In this document: positions 49,185-57,322 of the stretch, one piece after another
Position numbering within the stretch: the stretch's first letter is position 1
How the letters are laid out: each line of letters begins with the position of its first letter
Source: Tritrichomonas foetus
Taxonomy: Eukaryota > Parabasalia > Tritrichomonadida > Tritrichomonadidae
Assembly: GCA_001839685.1 (NCBI GenBank)
Contig: MLAK01000694.1
Span: 8,736-72,735 of the forward strand
Direction: 5' to 3'
DNA length: 64,000 nucleotides
Notes under the pieces: generated by a model
The model's database searches: none
Seen by the model: the letters and a program-made list of their open reading frames with translations, nothing else
Told to the model about the DNA's origin: nothing
Translations under genes and position numbers: made by a program

Positions 49185-50470
49185 TAGGGTGTCCGGTAAT
49201 GTGATGTCACTANGNNTAATANAGTCATTTCTAATAAGTCATTTTTTATTGATAAGTATTTCAAAATATGTAGTCTCCATTGGCATCAATAACTTTTTTC
49301 AGTCTATTTTGCCATTCTGCAAAAACTGAAAACAAAGTTTCCGATGGAATTTCATTGAAAATTTGGACTATTGTTTGAATCAAATGGCTTGGTGATTCAA
49401 AAACAATTCCTTTAACTTTTTCTTTAATAGTTCCAAATAAAAAAAAGTCGCTAGGCGCCAAATCAGGTGAATATGCCGGATGTGGAACTGATTCTAGTGA
49501 GTTTTCATTTATATATTTTTTGACAATTTTTGCCACATGAGGCTTTGCATTGTCATAATGAACAAATAATTTTTTATAATTATTCGAGTTTTTAAACTCA
49601 ACAATTTTTGACATAATGGCTGTAATATAATATGCAGCATTAAACTTTTCATTTGGCGGCAAAACATCAATATGAATTATCCCATGAGGGTTCCAAAATA
49701 CAGTCACCATAAATTTAGTGATCTGAAACCCTGGATTTTGNTTGGGATTACTGAGTTTTCAGGAATCCATTGTGTATTGAAATCAGTCTTGGAATAAAAC
49801 CAAGACTCATCTCCTGTTATTAAAAAGGTGAAATTAGTTTTTTGTTCTGCATTCAAAATTTTAAGAAGTTTTTTTGCCAATAAAACTCTATTGGCCTTTT
49901 GATTTTCTGTTAGAATATGTGGCACCCATCGAAGATGCACATGTTTATACATTAATTTTGATGTTAAACGATCATAAATTGTCGATTTTGGTTCACCTAA
50001 AACATTAGCAATATATCGACACGATGAATGTGGAAATTCGGTTAAAACATCTAAAATTTTCCAGTCAAGAATATCATAACTTTGGCACTTTTTCTCTTTT
50101 TTCACAGGCTGTGTGTTTTGACTTCTGTTCAGTTCTGCCATGACTCGGTAGATTTGTCTTTGAGACAAACATTTTTCTTTCAAGACACTCTTCATTTCTT
50201 CATATATTTCTTTGCCCCTTTTTCCTTCAAGCTGCAGAAAAGTTATGATTGAATGTTGATCAATCATTTTTTAATAAACGTGCATCGTGTACGTTTATAA
50301 ATTATTCTTTTTTTTTATGAAAAAGATTCTTTATCTCTATTTTCAGTCAAGAGAAAAAAAAATTGTTTTCAAAATTTTTATGTTAACATTGCATAGTTTA
50401 TTATTTATAAATATAATGTATTGATTNCNCTTCTAATGTNGGTAGTGACATCACGCCTCCGGACACCCTA
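49185..50470 (-). mobile_element. Mariner transposon (1286 bp)
   Basis: The element has 28 bp terminal inverted repeats (49185-49212 and 50443-50470), identical at 24 of 28 positions; the four differences are one block. Both begin TAGGGTGTCCGG and are flanked by TA, the mariner target duplication (49183-49184 and 50471-50472). A transposase frame fills the minus strand. Size and repeat length are close to Tvmar1 of Trichomonas vaginalis, a known mariner. Seven unresolved bases lie just inside the two repeats and one in the transposase, as expected when reads from many copies are merged in assembly. Confidence 0.93.
49261..50267 (-). pseudogene. Mariner transposase, frameshifted at an ambiguous base
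   Basis: The transposase starts at the ATG at 50267 and ends at 49261. The N-terminal part holds helix-turn-helix DNA-binding regions (GKRGKEIYEEMK, LSQRQIYRVM and a second one around SCRYIANVLGEPKSTIYDRL). The catalytic DDE/D triad is intact: TGDESWFY, HYDNAKPH, and the last Asp in YSPDLAPSDFF. The last two Asp are separated by 34 residues, the mariner D34D signature. The frame changes between about 49704 and 49741, and an unresolved base N lies at 49741, so the break may be an assembly error and not a true mutation. Without that, all motifs are present. Confidence 0.9.
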
Positions 50471-50472
50471 TA

Positions 50473-50591
50473 TTTAAATCTAACATTTTCATTCTAAAAT
50501 TGCGAACAACAGTCTCATGACAAAACACTTTCTGTAAACCAAATCAAGTTGGTTTAAGTTAAGTTAAGTCAAGTGCAACATTCACGAAAAA
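50473..50591. other. Short spacer
   Basis: AT-rich with repeated AAGTTAAGT phrases near 50545-50575. No gene. Confidence 0.4.
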
Positions 50592-52439
50592 TTAAACATG
50601 CCTTCTCTCAAAATCAGGGAAATAGAATTCATCGTGAACACTGTCATCATCAACACGAGTAGATTTCCTAATTGTATGACAAATACAGACAACAACGACA
50701 ATTATTATGACAATTAATGAAATAACACCCAATACAATACTTGAAGTTACTCCAATGTCATTTGTGGTACCAATTACATCGTTCAAACGTGGCCGGTAGG
50801 GTGTTCGTGGTGGAATGAATGTATTGGATGATGTAAACTCAAAGGATGCTGAAAATACATTCGATTGTGTAAAAACATTGGAATCTGTGGGTGGCGGAAT
50901 ATATGTGAGAGTATTCGATTCAGTGAATTCTTCAGATGGCGAAAAATTACTTGAAGCAGAAAATTGCTTAGATGCTGTGAAGATGCTGGAAGCTGTGAAA
51001 AATTCAGTAGCCGGTTTAATTAGACAATCTGAATTATCAGATTCAGTATATGTCAAACCTTGAGAATTATCAGTATCAATTTTAATTGTTGAACCAGCTT
51101 CTAAATTCACATAAAGATTTAAAAACGTGGCAGTAAATGTCCCTCTAAGATAAATAGTCTGATTACCTTTAGTTTGACTTAGGATAGCTATACAGCTTAC
51201 TGAAAATGAAGGATTTGTGACAGGAAACTTCTTTGGATAAGTCGTGGTTTTGCCATTAGAATTGTGAACAAGTTGATAAGAAACGGGTTGATTGTTGTAT
51301 AAATTGTTTTCAAAGGACATGAATGAAATAGTTCCCACACTAAATTGTAGGAGAAATGGGAACAATGCTGTATTTCCACGTGAATAAACATATCGCAAAT
51401 CATTAAAAATTGAATAACCGAAGGAAGTTGCAGCATAGCTAGTTTTACAATTGGTGACAGTTAAATCAGTTCCAGTAATTTCAGTTGCAACAGAAGCTTC
51501 AATGTTGTGTATGTTTACATTCATTGCAGCTCCATTACCAGCATAAGGTGTTGAGCAATTATCAAAAGAGAGCTTGTAAATATCTATTTTTTTGGCATTC
51601 ATGCATAGGACACCACCACCATAAAGTGAGCTACTACATCCAATGAAATTAACATTCGAGAAAGACACAACTTCTGTTATTGAAAATAATGAAAGTCCTC
51701 CAGCACTTCCACTACTTGGTGATTGACAATTCTGAAACACTGTTTTAGAAAATGATAAATCATTGATTGATTCGCAATAGCCAGCTCCGCCATTTCCAAA
51801 TTGGACAGTTTGACAATTCTCAAAGGTGCAACCTTGAACAGTCATTTTCGTGATTCCTTTTGCATAAAATGCACCACCATTTTTCTGGGCAACTACGTGA
51901 CATGAATTGAAGCGGCAATTCTCCAAATTAACAGTTGTGAAAGATCCTGTGGATTTAGTGATGCATATGGCTCCACCATTCCATAATGCTTCAATGGAAT
52001 TCCCATGATTGTCAGTATTACAATTAGTGAAAGTCGAATCAACAACGTTCAGTGAATTGCATTGTGAGATGAACAAATCACTTGATATTTTGTCATTTCT
52101 GGATGTATAAGTTTGACCAGTGATCGATGGGCATGCTTCAAATTGAAGAGAAATAGGCGAATTTAGAAAATTGGAAAAATGGCAATTCATTATTTGAATA
52201 TCAAAGTTTGAGGAGTATTTCGAGTTTGTGATAATGTGATTCAAATTGAATGAGGCGCGCATGTTTTTGATTGAAAACTGTCTAAACTTTGAAATTTGAG
52301 GTATATTGAATAGTAATCCTGGATTCTTGAGAGAGCCGGAAAACAAAAACGTAGAATTTCGTAACGACAACTGTGAAAATTCCAAGAATGTGTTAGCACT
52401 GGCTCCTATTTTTAAAAGAAATAGGAATAAGGACAACAT
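50592..52439 (-). CDS. Pmp-like surface protein with right-handed beta-helix
   Basis: A 615 aa type I membrane protein. A signal peptide (MLSLFLFLLKIGASA) is followed by a long repetitive ectodomain, a transmembrane helix near 565-590 (VLGVISLIVIIIVVVVCIC) and a short acidic tail. The ectodomain has about seven short F-x-x-C-type repeats (FTNCNT, FENCQT, FQNCQS, FIGCSS, FDNCST) alternating with GGA(I/F/G) or GG(G/L)-type turns, the pattern of chlamydial polymorphic membrane proteins, which fold as a beta-helix; Pmp-like proteins are known in Trichomonas. A Ser/Phe-rich stalk (ASSIFTASKQF, ASSNFSPSEEF) of repeated F-x-x-S-x-x-F motifs precedes the membrane. The start is the first ATG. A role in adhesion is inferred. 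Confidence 0.8.
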   Translation of the reverse strand: MLSLFLFLLKIGASANTFLEFSQLSLRNSTFLFSGSLKNPGLLFNIPQISKFRQFSIKNMRASFNLNHIITNSKYSSNFDIQIMNCHFSNFLNSPISLQFEACPSITGQTYTSRNDKISSDLFISQCNSLNVVDSTFTNCNTDNHGNSIEALWNGGAICITKSTGSFTTVNLENCRFNSCHVVAQKNGGAFYAKGITKMTVQGCTFENCQTVQFGNGGAGYCESINDLSFSKTVFQNCQSPSSGSAGGLSLFSITEVVSFSNVNFIGCSSSLYGGGVLCMNAKKIDIYKLSFDNCSTPYAGNGAAMNVNIHNIEASVATEITGTDLTVTNCKTSYAATSFGYSIFNDLRYVYSRGNTALFPFLLQFSVGTISFMSFENNLYNNQPVSYQLVHNSNGKTTTYPKKFPVTNPSFSVSCIAILSQTKGNQTIYLRGTFTATFLNLYVNLEAGSTIKIDTDNSQGLTYTESDNSDCLIKPATEFFTASSIFTASKQFSASSNFSPSEEFTESNTLTYIPPPTDSNVFTQSNVFSASFEFTSSNTFIPPRTPYRPRLNDVIGTTNDIGVTSSIVLGVISLIVIIIVVVVCICHTIRKSTRVDDDSVHDEFYFPDFERRHV

Positions 52440-52660
52440 TTGAAATATGAAATAAACGTACCTTTTTTTCAAAGCCTCACTCAATAATTAAATGTTTATA
52501 TGACCATCTAAGAATGTGTGATATTAATCGTAATTTTTCTATCGTAAAGGCTAATTTTCAAATTATGGTGAATAAAAAATGATTTGTCACTTTTCACAAT
52601 ATTGAAGAAATTGATATATTTACAAATTGGTTACCCGACCAACTATCAATTTATTAATTT
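52440..52660. other. Divergent promoter region
   Basis: Spacer between the Pmp-like and proteasome genes. It includes a TTG-led open extension of each frame, which I treat as untranslated. Confidence 0.5.
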
Positions 52661-52667
52661 TCATTTT
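52661..52667 (+). promoter_or_regulatory. Initiator-like element of the proteasome beta5 gene
   Basis: TCATTTT fits TCAYTWT and lies 6 nt upstream of the ATG at 52674. This supports the choice of that ATG over the TTG at 52584. Confidence 0.55.
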
Positions 52668-52673
52668 CTTCAA

Positions 52674-53450
52674 ATGTCTGGACTACAATTTCCCCAACAT
52701 GATGTAATCGATGGCGAAAACCAAGCTCCATTACAGCCCGCTAACGTCGAAGATCCATGCGGTTTTATTAAAAACCATCTTCATTTTAATTATACAAACG
52801 ACGCTCCAGATTCAAACAGAATTGCCGCTTATCATGGTACAACGTGTCTTTCTTTCATTTACAAAGGTGGAATTGTTGTTGCTGTCGATTCTAGAGCAAC
52901 AGGTGGTAGTTTTATCTTTTCCGGAACAGTCATGAAAATCCTCGATATTGCTCCAAACATGATCGGAACAATGGCTGGTGGTGCCGCCGACTGCCAATAT
53001 TGGCTTAGAAGCCTCAGCCGTATTTGCCGTCTCCATAATTTCAGATATCAACAACCATTAACAGTCGCAGCAGCCTCAAAAATTCTCGTAAACGAGCTTT
53101 ACTCATATAAAGGTTATAATCTTTCAATCGGTACAATGATTTGCGGTTACGATAGCACAGGCCCACATATTTTCTATATCGACAATGACGGCTCCAGACT
53201 CGAAGGAAAGCGTTTCTCAGTCGGTTCTGGTTCCACATATGCCTACGGTGTCCTCGATACTTGCTACAAGTACGAAATGACCAAGGAGGAAGCATGCGAC
53301 CTCGGAAGGAAGGCGATCTATCACGCAACTTATCGTGATTCCGGAAGTGGTGGCAGAGTCACTGTTGTTCACATTGACGAAAACGGCGCACAACGCATTT
53401 CACAAACAGATGTTTTCGACATTCATGATTTCGATAAAAAGGTCGAGTAA
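52674..53450 (+). CDS. PSMB5: 20S proteasome subunit beta5 (chymotrypsin-like)
   Basis: A 258 aa catalytic beta subunit of the 20S proteasome. A propeptide of 55 residues ends at His-Gly, and the mature chain begins at Thr56, the N-terminal nucleophile (HGTTCLSF). Catalytic residues in mature numbering are Asp17 (Asp72), Lys33 (Lys88) and the following SGSG motif. Ala20, Met45 and Gly47 (75, 100, 102) form the chymotrypsin-like S1 pocket, which identifies beta5. The start is the ATG after the initiator. Codons are richer in C and G than neighbours, as in the ribosomal gene, and the stop is in TAAA. It acts in cytosol and nucleus as part of the protein-degradation system. Confidence 0.96.
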   Translation: MSGLQFPQHDVIDGENQAPLQPANVEDPCGFIKNHLHFNYTNDAPDSNRIAAYHGTTCLSFIYKGGIVVAVDSRATGGSFIFSGTVMKILDIAPNMIGTMAGGAADCQYWLRSLSRICRLHNFRYQQPLTVAAASKILVNELYSYKGYNLSIGTMICGYDSTGPHIFYIDNDGSRLEGKRFSVGSGSTYAYGVLDTCYKYEMTKEEACDLGRKAIYHATYRDSGSGGRVTVVHIDENGAQRISQTDVFDIHDFDKKVE

Positions 53451-54056
53451 AGGTCTCTTCTTCTTATCATACATTTTCCAATTATCTATCTCTATATTTT
53501 TACTTTTATATTTTTTTTTTGCCAACGAAAGCAGTTTGCGTTACAACCAAAAGTTAAGCAAGAATTTATATTTCGCCTTTAGAATTGACCCAACTTAGAA
53601 GAAATCTGTTTCTAGTTGTAATGTTATGCAGAAAATCATGGTTGGTGAGCCAGAAGTTGATCTTTTTGGTTTCTGTGATCTATGCATTGTGTGGTGATAG
53701 TATAGATGTTTACTGGTATGACGATACAGGATCAAAACACCTGAGATAGTTTTGTCAATTTAAAATATTTTTATGGCTCGAAAAAAACTGATGATTAGTT
53801 TCACTTTTTTATTGTTAGAGAAGTTGAGCAGAAAAGTTTTAAAATAATAATGTGAGCCTGAGTATAAAACGATTTTTATAGTCACAATTCTAAATAAAAA
53901 AATATGATTATTTTATTTTCGAAAAAGAAAGAAAAAAAACTTAATAATTGAATAAAACAATTTAATTTTATTTATAAAAGTGGAATAAAAGAGTGAAAAA
54001 CCAATCCATTTGATAAAAAATCAATTATTTTAATTAGAAATATTATATACACTTTA
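53451..54056. other. Convergent intergenic region
   Basis: Slightly less AT-rich in the first half (53630-53760), with no open frame of note. No RNA gene recognised. Confidence 0.45.
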
Positions 54057-54284
54057 TTATTGTTTTGCTGCTTCAGCTAAAGCTAACAAAGCTTGTTGGA
54101 AGGATTCTTGAACGTATTTTGCGGTTTCTAAATATTTAACAACGCAGCGATCAATTGCTTTTTTCTCTGGAACGGTAAGCTGCATAGAACTTGCTTTCGA
54201 AGGTGGAATGACGCATTTATCGTAGATTTCTTCGACCATTGTCATCATCCTGCGTCTCAAAATTGGGTCTTTCGAGATATTCAT
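54057..54284 (-). CDS. Tim9/10-like small Tim chaperone, cysteine-poor
   Basis: A 75 aa protein of the small Tim family, chaperones that carry membrane proteins across the intermembrane space. Here this is likely the hydrogenosome. The two-helix layout and key residues match Tim10: MVEEIYDKCV, a loop with LTVPEKKAIDRCV, then KYLETAKYVQESFQQ. The usual twin CX3C motifs are incomplete. In the first, the outer Cys is Ile20 and only Cys24 remains; in the second it is Ala43 and only Cys47 remains. One disulfide bridge between Cys24 and Cys47 would still be possible. The start is the first ATG; a TTG one codon upstream was ignored. Loss of these cysteines is in line with the absence of a Mia40-type oxidation system in such organelles. 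Confidence 0.8.
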   Translation of the reverse strand: MNISKDPILRRRMMTMVEEIYDKCVIPPSKASSMQLTVPEKKAIDRCVVKYLETAKYVQESFQQALLALAEAAKQ

Positions 54285-54461
54285 CAATTTTTTGATTCAA
54301 GCTGTGACATCTTATGTAAAAAAATTAGATATGAAAATGAGATTATTTTCTGTTTGTATCTGGTCAAATAAATTCATTTTTGAAGATTTATTTGGTCTTT
54401 AAAAGAAATATGAAGCCAATTATATATAGAAATGATGCAAGAAACAATTTAATCAAAGATC
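54285..54461. other. Short divergent spacer
   Basis: 177 bp between the small Tim and TFIP11 genes, with both promoters. No distinct motif seen. Confidence 0.4.
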
Positions 54462-56105
54462 ATGCAAAACAAAGGAATTTCTTTACTTCAAAAACTCGGA
54501 TTAAATGCAGATGAAGAAGTCAATCTTAATACAGAAGAAGAATTAAAAATACGTCCAAGACAAGCCGGTTTATCAGCAGAAATTGATGGAGTCCAAGGCG
54601 AATCTCCAATTTTCGAATCGGTCGGCGCATGGAGAATTAACGGGCCTGAAATTCCAGTCATCAAAAATTTAAAATTAGTCAAGCCACAAACCAATTTTTG
54701 CACAAGCAAAACATTATCGCCTTTACAAGCTTCAATTTGCCGATTTCACGAGCAACACGAACAGCACGAATCAAATAAACAACTCACATCACTCAAACAG
54801 AAAGCAGAGGCCCTTGAACAAAAAATCGAATCAATGAAAAATGAACGAAGAAATATCAACGAAACAACGAAAACTCGAAAAGAACTTGCACGTTTACTCC
54901 AGAGATTTCATGAGATACCTTCGGACTATGCAGATGCTTTCAAGCTTGTAAAATTGCTTGCAAAAAATCCTTCATTAGTTGCATCAACCAGACTACAGGT
55001 TGCAAAGTATCAGCAAGAGAAGAAAAACCCATTTGAAATTTCTAACCTCTCTATAACTGTTGCCAATTCATATTCGTCAAATTTAATTTCTGAAGATATT
55101 TTTTTCCAGGGGCATTTTGATGAATGGGGAATATTAAGAGAATTTCTTTTTGATGTTCAAAATCTTCGTTCAATGAAAAATAAAAATAATGTACCTGATA
55201 AATTATGGTGTAAATTTTTAAGAAAAAGTCTATTCCCAAAAATGTCACAAAGACTTTCTTATGACACTTCAGATGCATGTGCAGATTGGGCAAATTCATG
55301 GTTTGAAAAAGGTTTATTCACAGAAAGTAATTTAATTTTATTTTTTATTAATGTTGCCAAACCATTTTTAGTACATAATCTTCAAATTCTATGTAAAAAC
55401 ATGAAAATTCATAAATGGATCATGCTGGCGCAAACTAAAACCCTTGCTTCTCAATTTGGTATTATTGTTAGAACTCATGCTGACGAAGTTCTGAAAAAAT
55501 GGAATCCGCCTTCACCATTTGCGCATGAATTGTTGGAGCAATGGCCAAATGTTTTAGGAAACTCTCTAGATTTTATGTATCATACTGTTGCACCAAAGCT
55601 AGTGAGCGCATTATCTGATGGAAATATTGATCCAATTATTGCATGGATAGATATCCTTCCAATACCTCTCTCAGCATCAATCGTTGCAGATGCATATATG
55701 AAACATTATGTAAATGAAATATCAATCATAATTAAAAAGGACAAAGTGAAAGCTGCAGAATTATATATAAAAATGAAAAGTGAAATTCCAACCAAAATAA
55801 TTTCACATCCAAAAATAATAAATAGATTTATTGATGCACTAGATATATTAAAAGATCCAAACCCAATTTTAAAAGGAATTAAAATAGAACGTGATCCGGA
55901 ACCATCAAGTGTCGGCGACCTTTTAGAAGACATTGCAGCTAAAATGAATATGGTATTCATGTCAAAAGGAACAATTGATGGAAGAACTTCATATTCAATT
56001 GGACCACACATTTTCGGAGTTCTTGATGGAGTTCTCTTCTTCCAGCAAGAAAAAAATTGGATTCCAATATTTGTCAAAGATATTGAAGCAATTGTGAAAC
56101 AATAA
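54462..56105 (+). CDS. TFIP11/Ntr1-like spliceosome disassembly factor (GCFC)
   Basis: A 547 aa protein of the TFIP11/Ntr1 (STIP) family. With the helicase DHX15/Prp43 these take apart finished spliceosomes. The last 60 residues match the family end very well: MNMVFMSKGTIDGRTSYSIG, GVLDGVLFFQQEKNWIP. The middle GCFC region (about 195-470) has the pattern of paired W-x-x-W and L-x-x-W motifs (EQWPNVLG, ARKSLFPKM). A coiled coil is at about 105-150. The N-terminus keeps pieces of a G-patch (GISLLQKLGLN, then LKIRPRQAGLS), but the glycine core is missing. Trichomonads have few introns, so this supports an active spliceosome. Start at the first ATG; the stop is in TAAA. Confidence 0.87.
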   Translation: MQNKGISLLQKLGLNADEEVNLNTEEELKIRPRQAGLSAEIDGVQGESPIFESVGAWRINGPEIPVIKNLKLVKPQTNFCTSKTLSPLQASICRFHEQHEQHESNKQLTSLKQKAEALEQKIESMKNERRNINETTKTRKELARLLQRFHEIPSDYADAFKLVKLLAKNPSLVASTRLQVAKYQQEKKNPFEISNLSITVANSYSSNLISEDIFFQGHFDEWGILREFLFDVQNLRSMKNKNNVPDKLWCKFLRKSLFPKMSQRLSYDTSDACADWANSWFEKGLFTESNLILFFINVAKPFLVHNLQILCKNMKIHKWIMLAQTKTLASQFGIIVRTHADEVLKKWNPPSPFAHELLEQWPNVLGNSLDFMYHTVAPKLVSALSDGNIDPIIAWIDILPIPLSASIVADAYMKHYVNEISIIIKKDKVKAAELYIKMKSEIPTKIISHPKIINRFIDALDILKDPNPILKGIKIERDPEPSSVGDLLEDIAAKMNMVFMSKGTIDGRTSYSIGPHIFGVLDGVLFFQQEKNWIPIFVKDIEAIVKQ

Positions 56106-56120
56106 AAAATACTGTATGTT

Positions 56121-56566
56121 GTTGTTGTTAAAGATAAATGTTGTTATTAAAGATAAATGTTGTTATTAAAGATAAATGTTGTTATTAAAGATAAATGTNN
56201 NNNNNNNNNNNNNNNNNNNNNNNNNNNNNNNNNNNNNNNNNNNNNNNNNNNNNNNNNNNNNNNNNNNNNNNNNNNNNNNNNNNNNNNNNNNNNNNNNNNN
56301 NNNNNNNNNNNNNNNNNNNNNNNNNNNNNNNNNNNNNNNNNNNNNNNNNNNNNNNNNNNNNNNNNNNNNNNNNNNNNNNNNNNNNNNNNNNNNNNNNNNN
56401 NNNNNNNNNNNNNNNNNNNNNNNNNNNNNNNNNNNNNNNNTTAAAGATAAATGTTGTTATTAAAGATAAATGTTGTTGTTAAAGATAAATGTTGTTGTTA
56501 AAGATAAATGTTGTTATTAAAGATAAATGTTGTTGTTAAAGATAAATGTTGTTATTAAAGATTAAT
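56121..56566. repeat. 19 bp minisatellite, interrupted by an assembly gap
   Basis: Tandem GTTGTTRTTAAAGATAAAT, unit 19 bp, begins 16 bp after the TFIP11 stop. Four full units precede and six full or near-full units follow the gap; the last unit ends in AAGATTAAT. The only variable base is A/G at position 7. Unresolved bases fill 56199-56440. Confidence 0.95.
56199..56440. other. Assembly gap (242 N)
   Basis: A run of N inside the minisatellite. The repeat on the two sides is out of register: the distance between unit starts at 56197 and 56434 is 237, not a multiple of 19, so the gap length is an estimate. Confidence 0.95.
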
Positions 56567-56717
56567 ATTGTAATGACAGTGAAAGTATTATACAGGCAAA
56601 ATAGAATTGAGGAAAAATATGATCGGCGAGATCATATTTGAGTAGAAAAATAAACCAAATATGTGTCAAATGTCACATCATTTGACACTTAATTGAAGAT
56701 TTTGAACAAAATCAGAA

Positions 56718-57026
56718 ATGATTTCACTATTTTTTGTCATATCCGTGATGTATGGTGGTGTAAGCCAAGCCGATCCTGCTGATGAAATTGCTATTGAGGC
56801 CATTTCACTTGCAGTCGAAAAGTATAATTCCGATAAAAATGAGAATCTACAATTTGTTAAAATTGTTGAATTGACTTCACAAGTAGTTGCTGGAACACGT
56901 TTTAGGGCAACAATAGAATGCAAGAAAGGAGAGGAAACAAAACTTTATTTTATTGATTTATGGGTTAAGCCAGGAAAAGACTATCCACGCAATTTTGAAA
57001 TTCAAAGTTTTGAACAAAAAATGTAA
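56718..57026 (+). CDS. Cystatin-family cysteine protease inhibitor
   Basis: A 102 aa protein of the cystatin/stefin fold. These block papain-like proteases. The inhibitory loop QVVAG is at residues 55-59. GG at 13-14 (MYGGVSQADP) is the usual N-terminal glycine, and the helix AIEAISLAVEKYNS comes before the loop. The second hairpin (usually PW) is not obvious: KPGKDYPRNFE is the likely place. There are two possible starts. The first ATG gives a hydrophobic leader (MISLFFVISV), perhaps a signal for secretion. The next ATG, at 56748, starts exactly like a cytosolic stefin. I keep the first. The target could be the cell's own many cysteine proteases or those of the host. Confidence 0.85.
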   Translation: MISLFFVISVMYGGVSQADPADEIAIEAISLAVEKYNSDKNENLQFVKIVELTSQVVAGTRFRATIECKKGEETKLYFIDLWVKPGKDYPRNFEIQSFEQKM

Positions 57027-57304
57027 CAGTAAAAAACATTATCTATTTCATTTGCTATTCTATTCATGAAGATTTTCTATTTCGTTTTTTTCTAAACATA
57101 AATGGTCTGTAAAATGTTTTAAGGACAAATATTCCCATAAAAAGTTTTTATTCAAATAATGTACTTTTTCTGAAAATCAGATTCTATGATCATTTAAAAA
57201 GTTTAACTTTTCGAAAATGAACAAAATTTATTTTTCAATACTTATCTATATTCATACTCTCAAAGATTATCAGCACTCACAAAATCATTTCCATTTGTTT
57301 TATT

Positions 57305-57310
57305 TCATTC
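57305..57310 (+). promoter_or_regulatory. Initiator-like element
   Basis: TCATTC, 12 nt before the ATG at 57323, fits TCAYTW. Confidence 0.4.
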
Positions 57311-57322
57311 ATTCCCCAAAAA

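Noticed and set aside
52370..52470. Possible intron in the Pmp-like gene: GTACGT just upstream of the ATG, and GCTAACACA with CACAG further on, similar to trichomonad splice motifs
   Set aside because: The upstream exon would have no ATG, the 3' motif is not the tight ACTAACACACAG form, and splicing would remove a good signal peptide.
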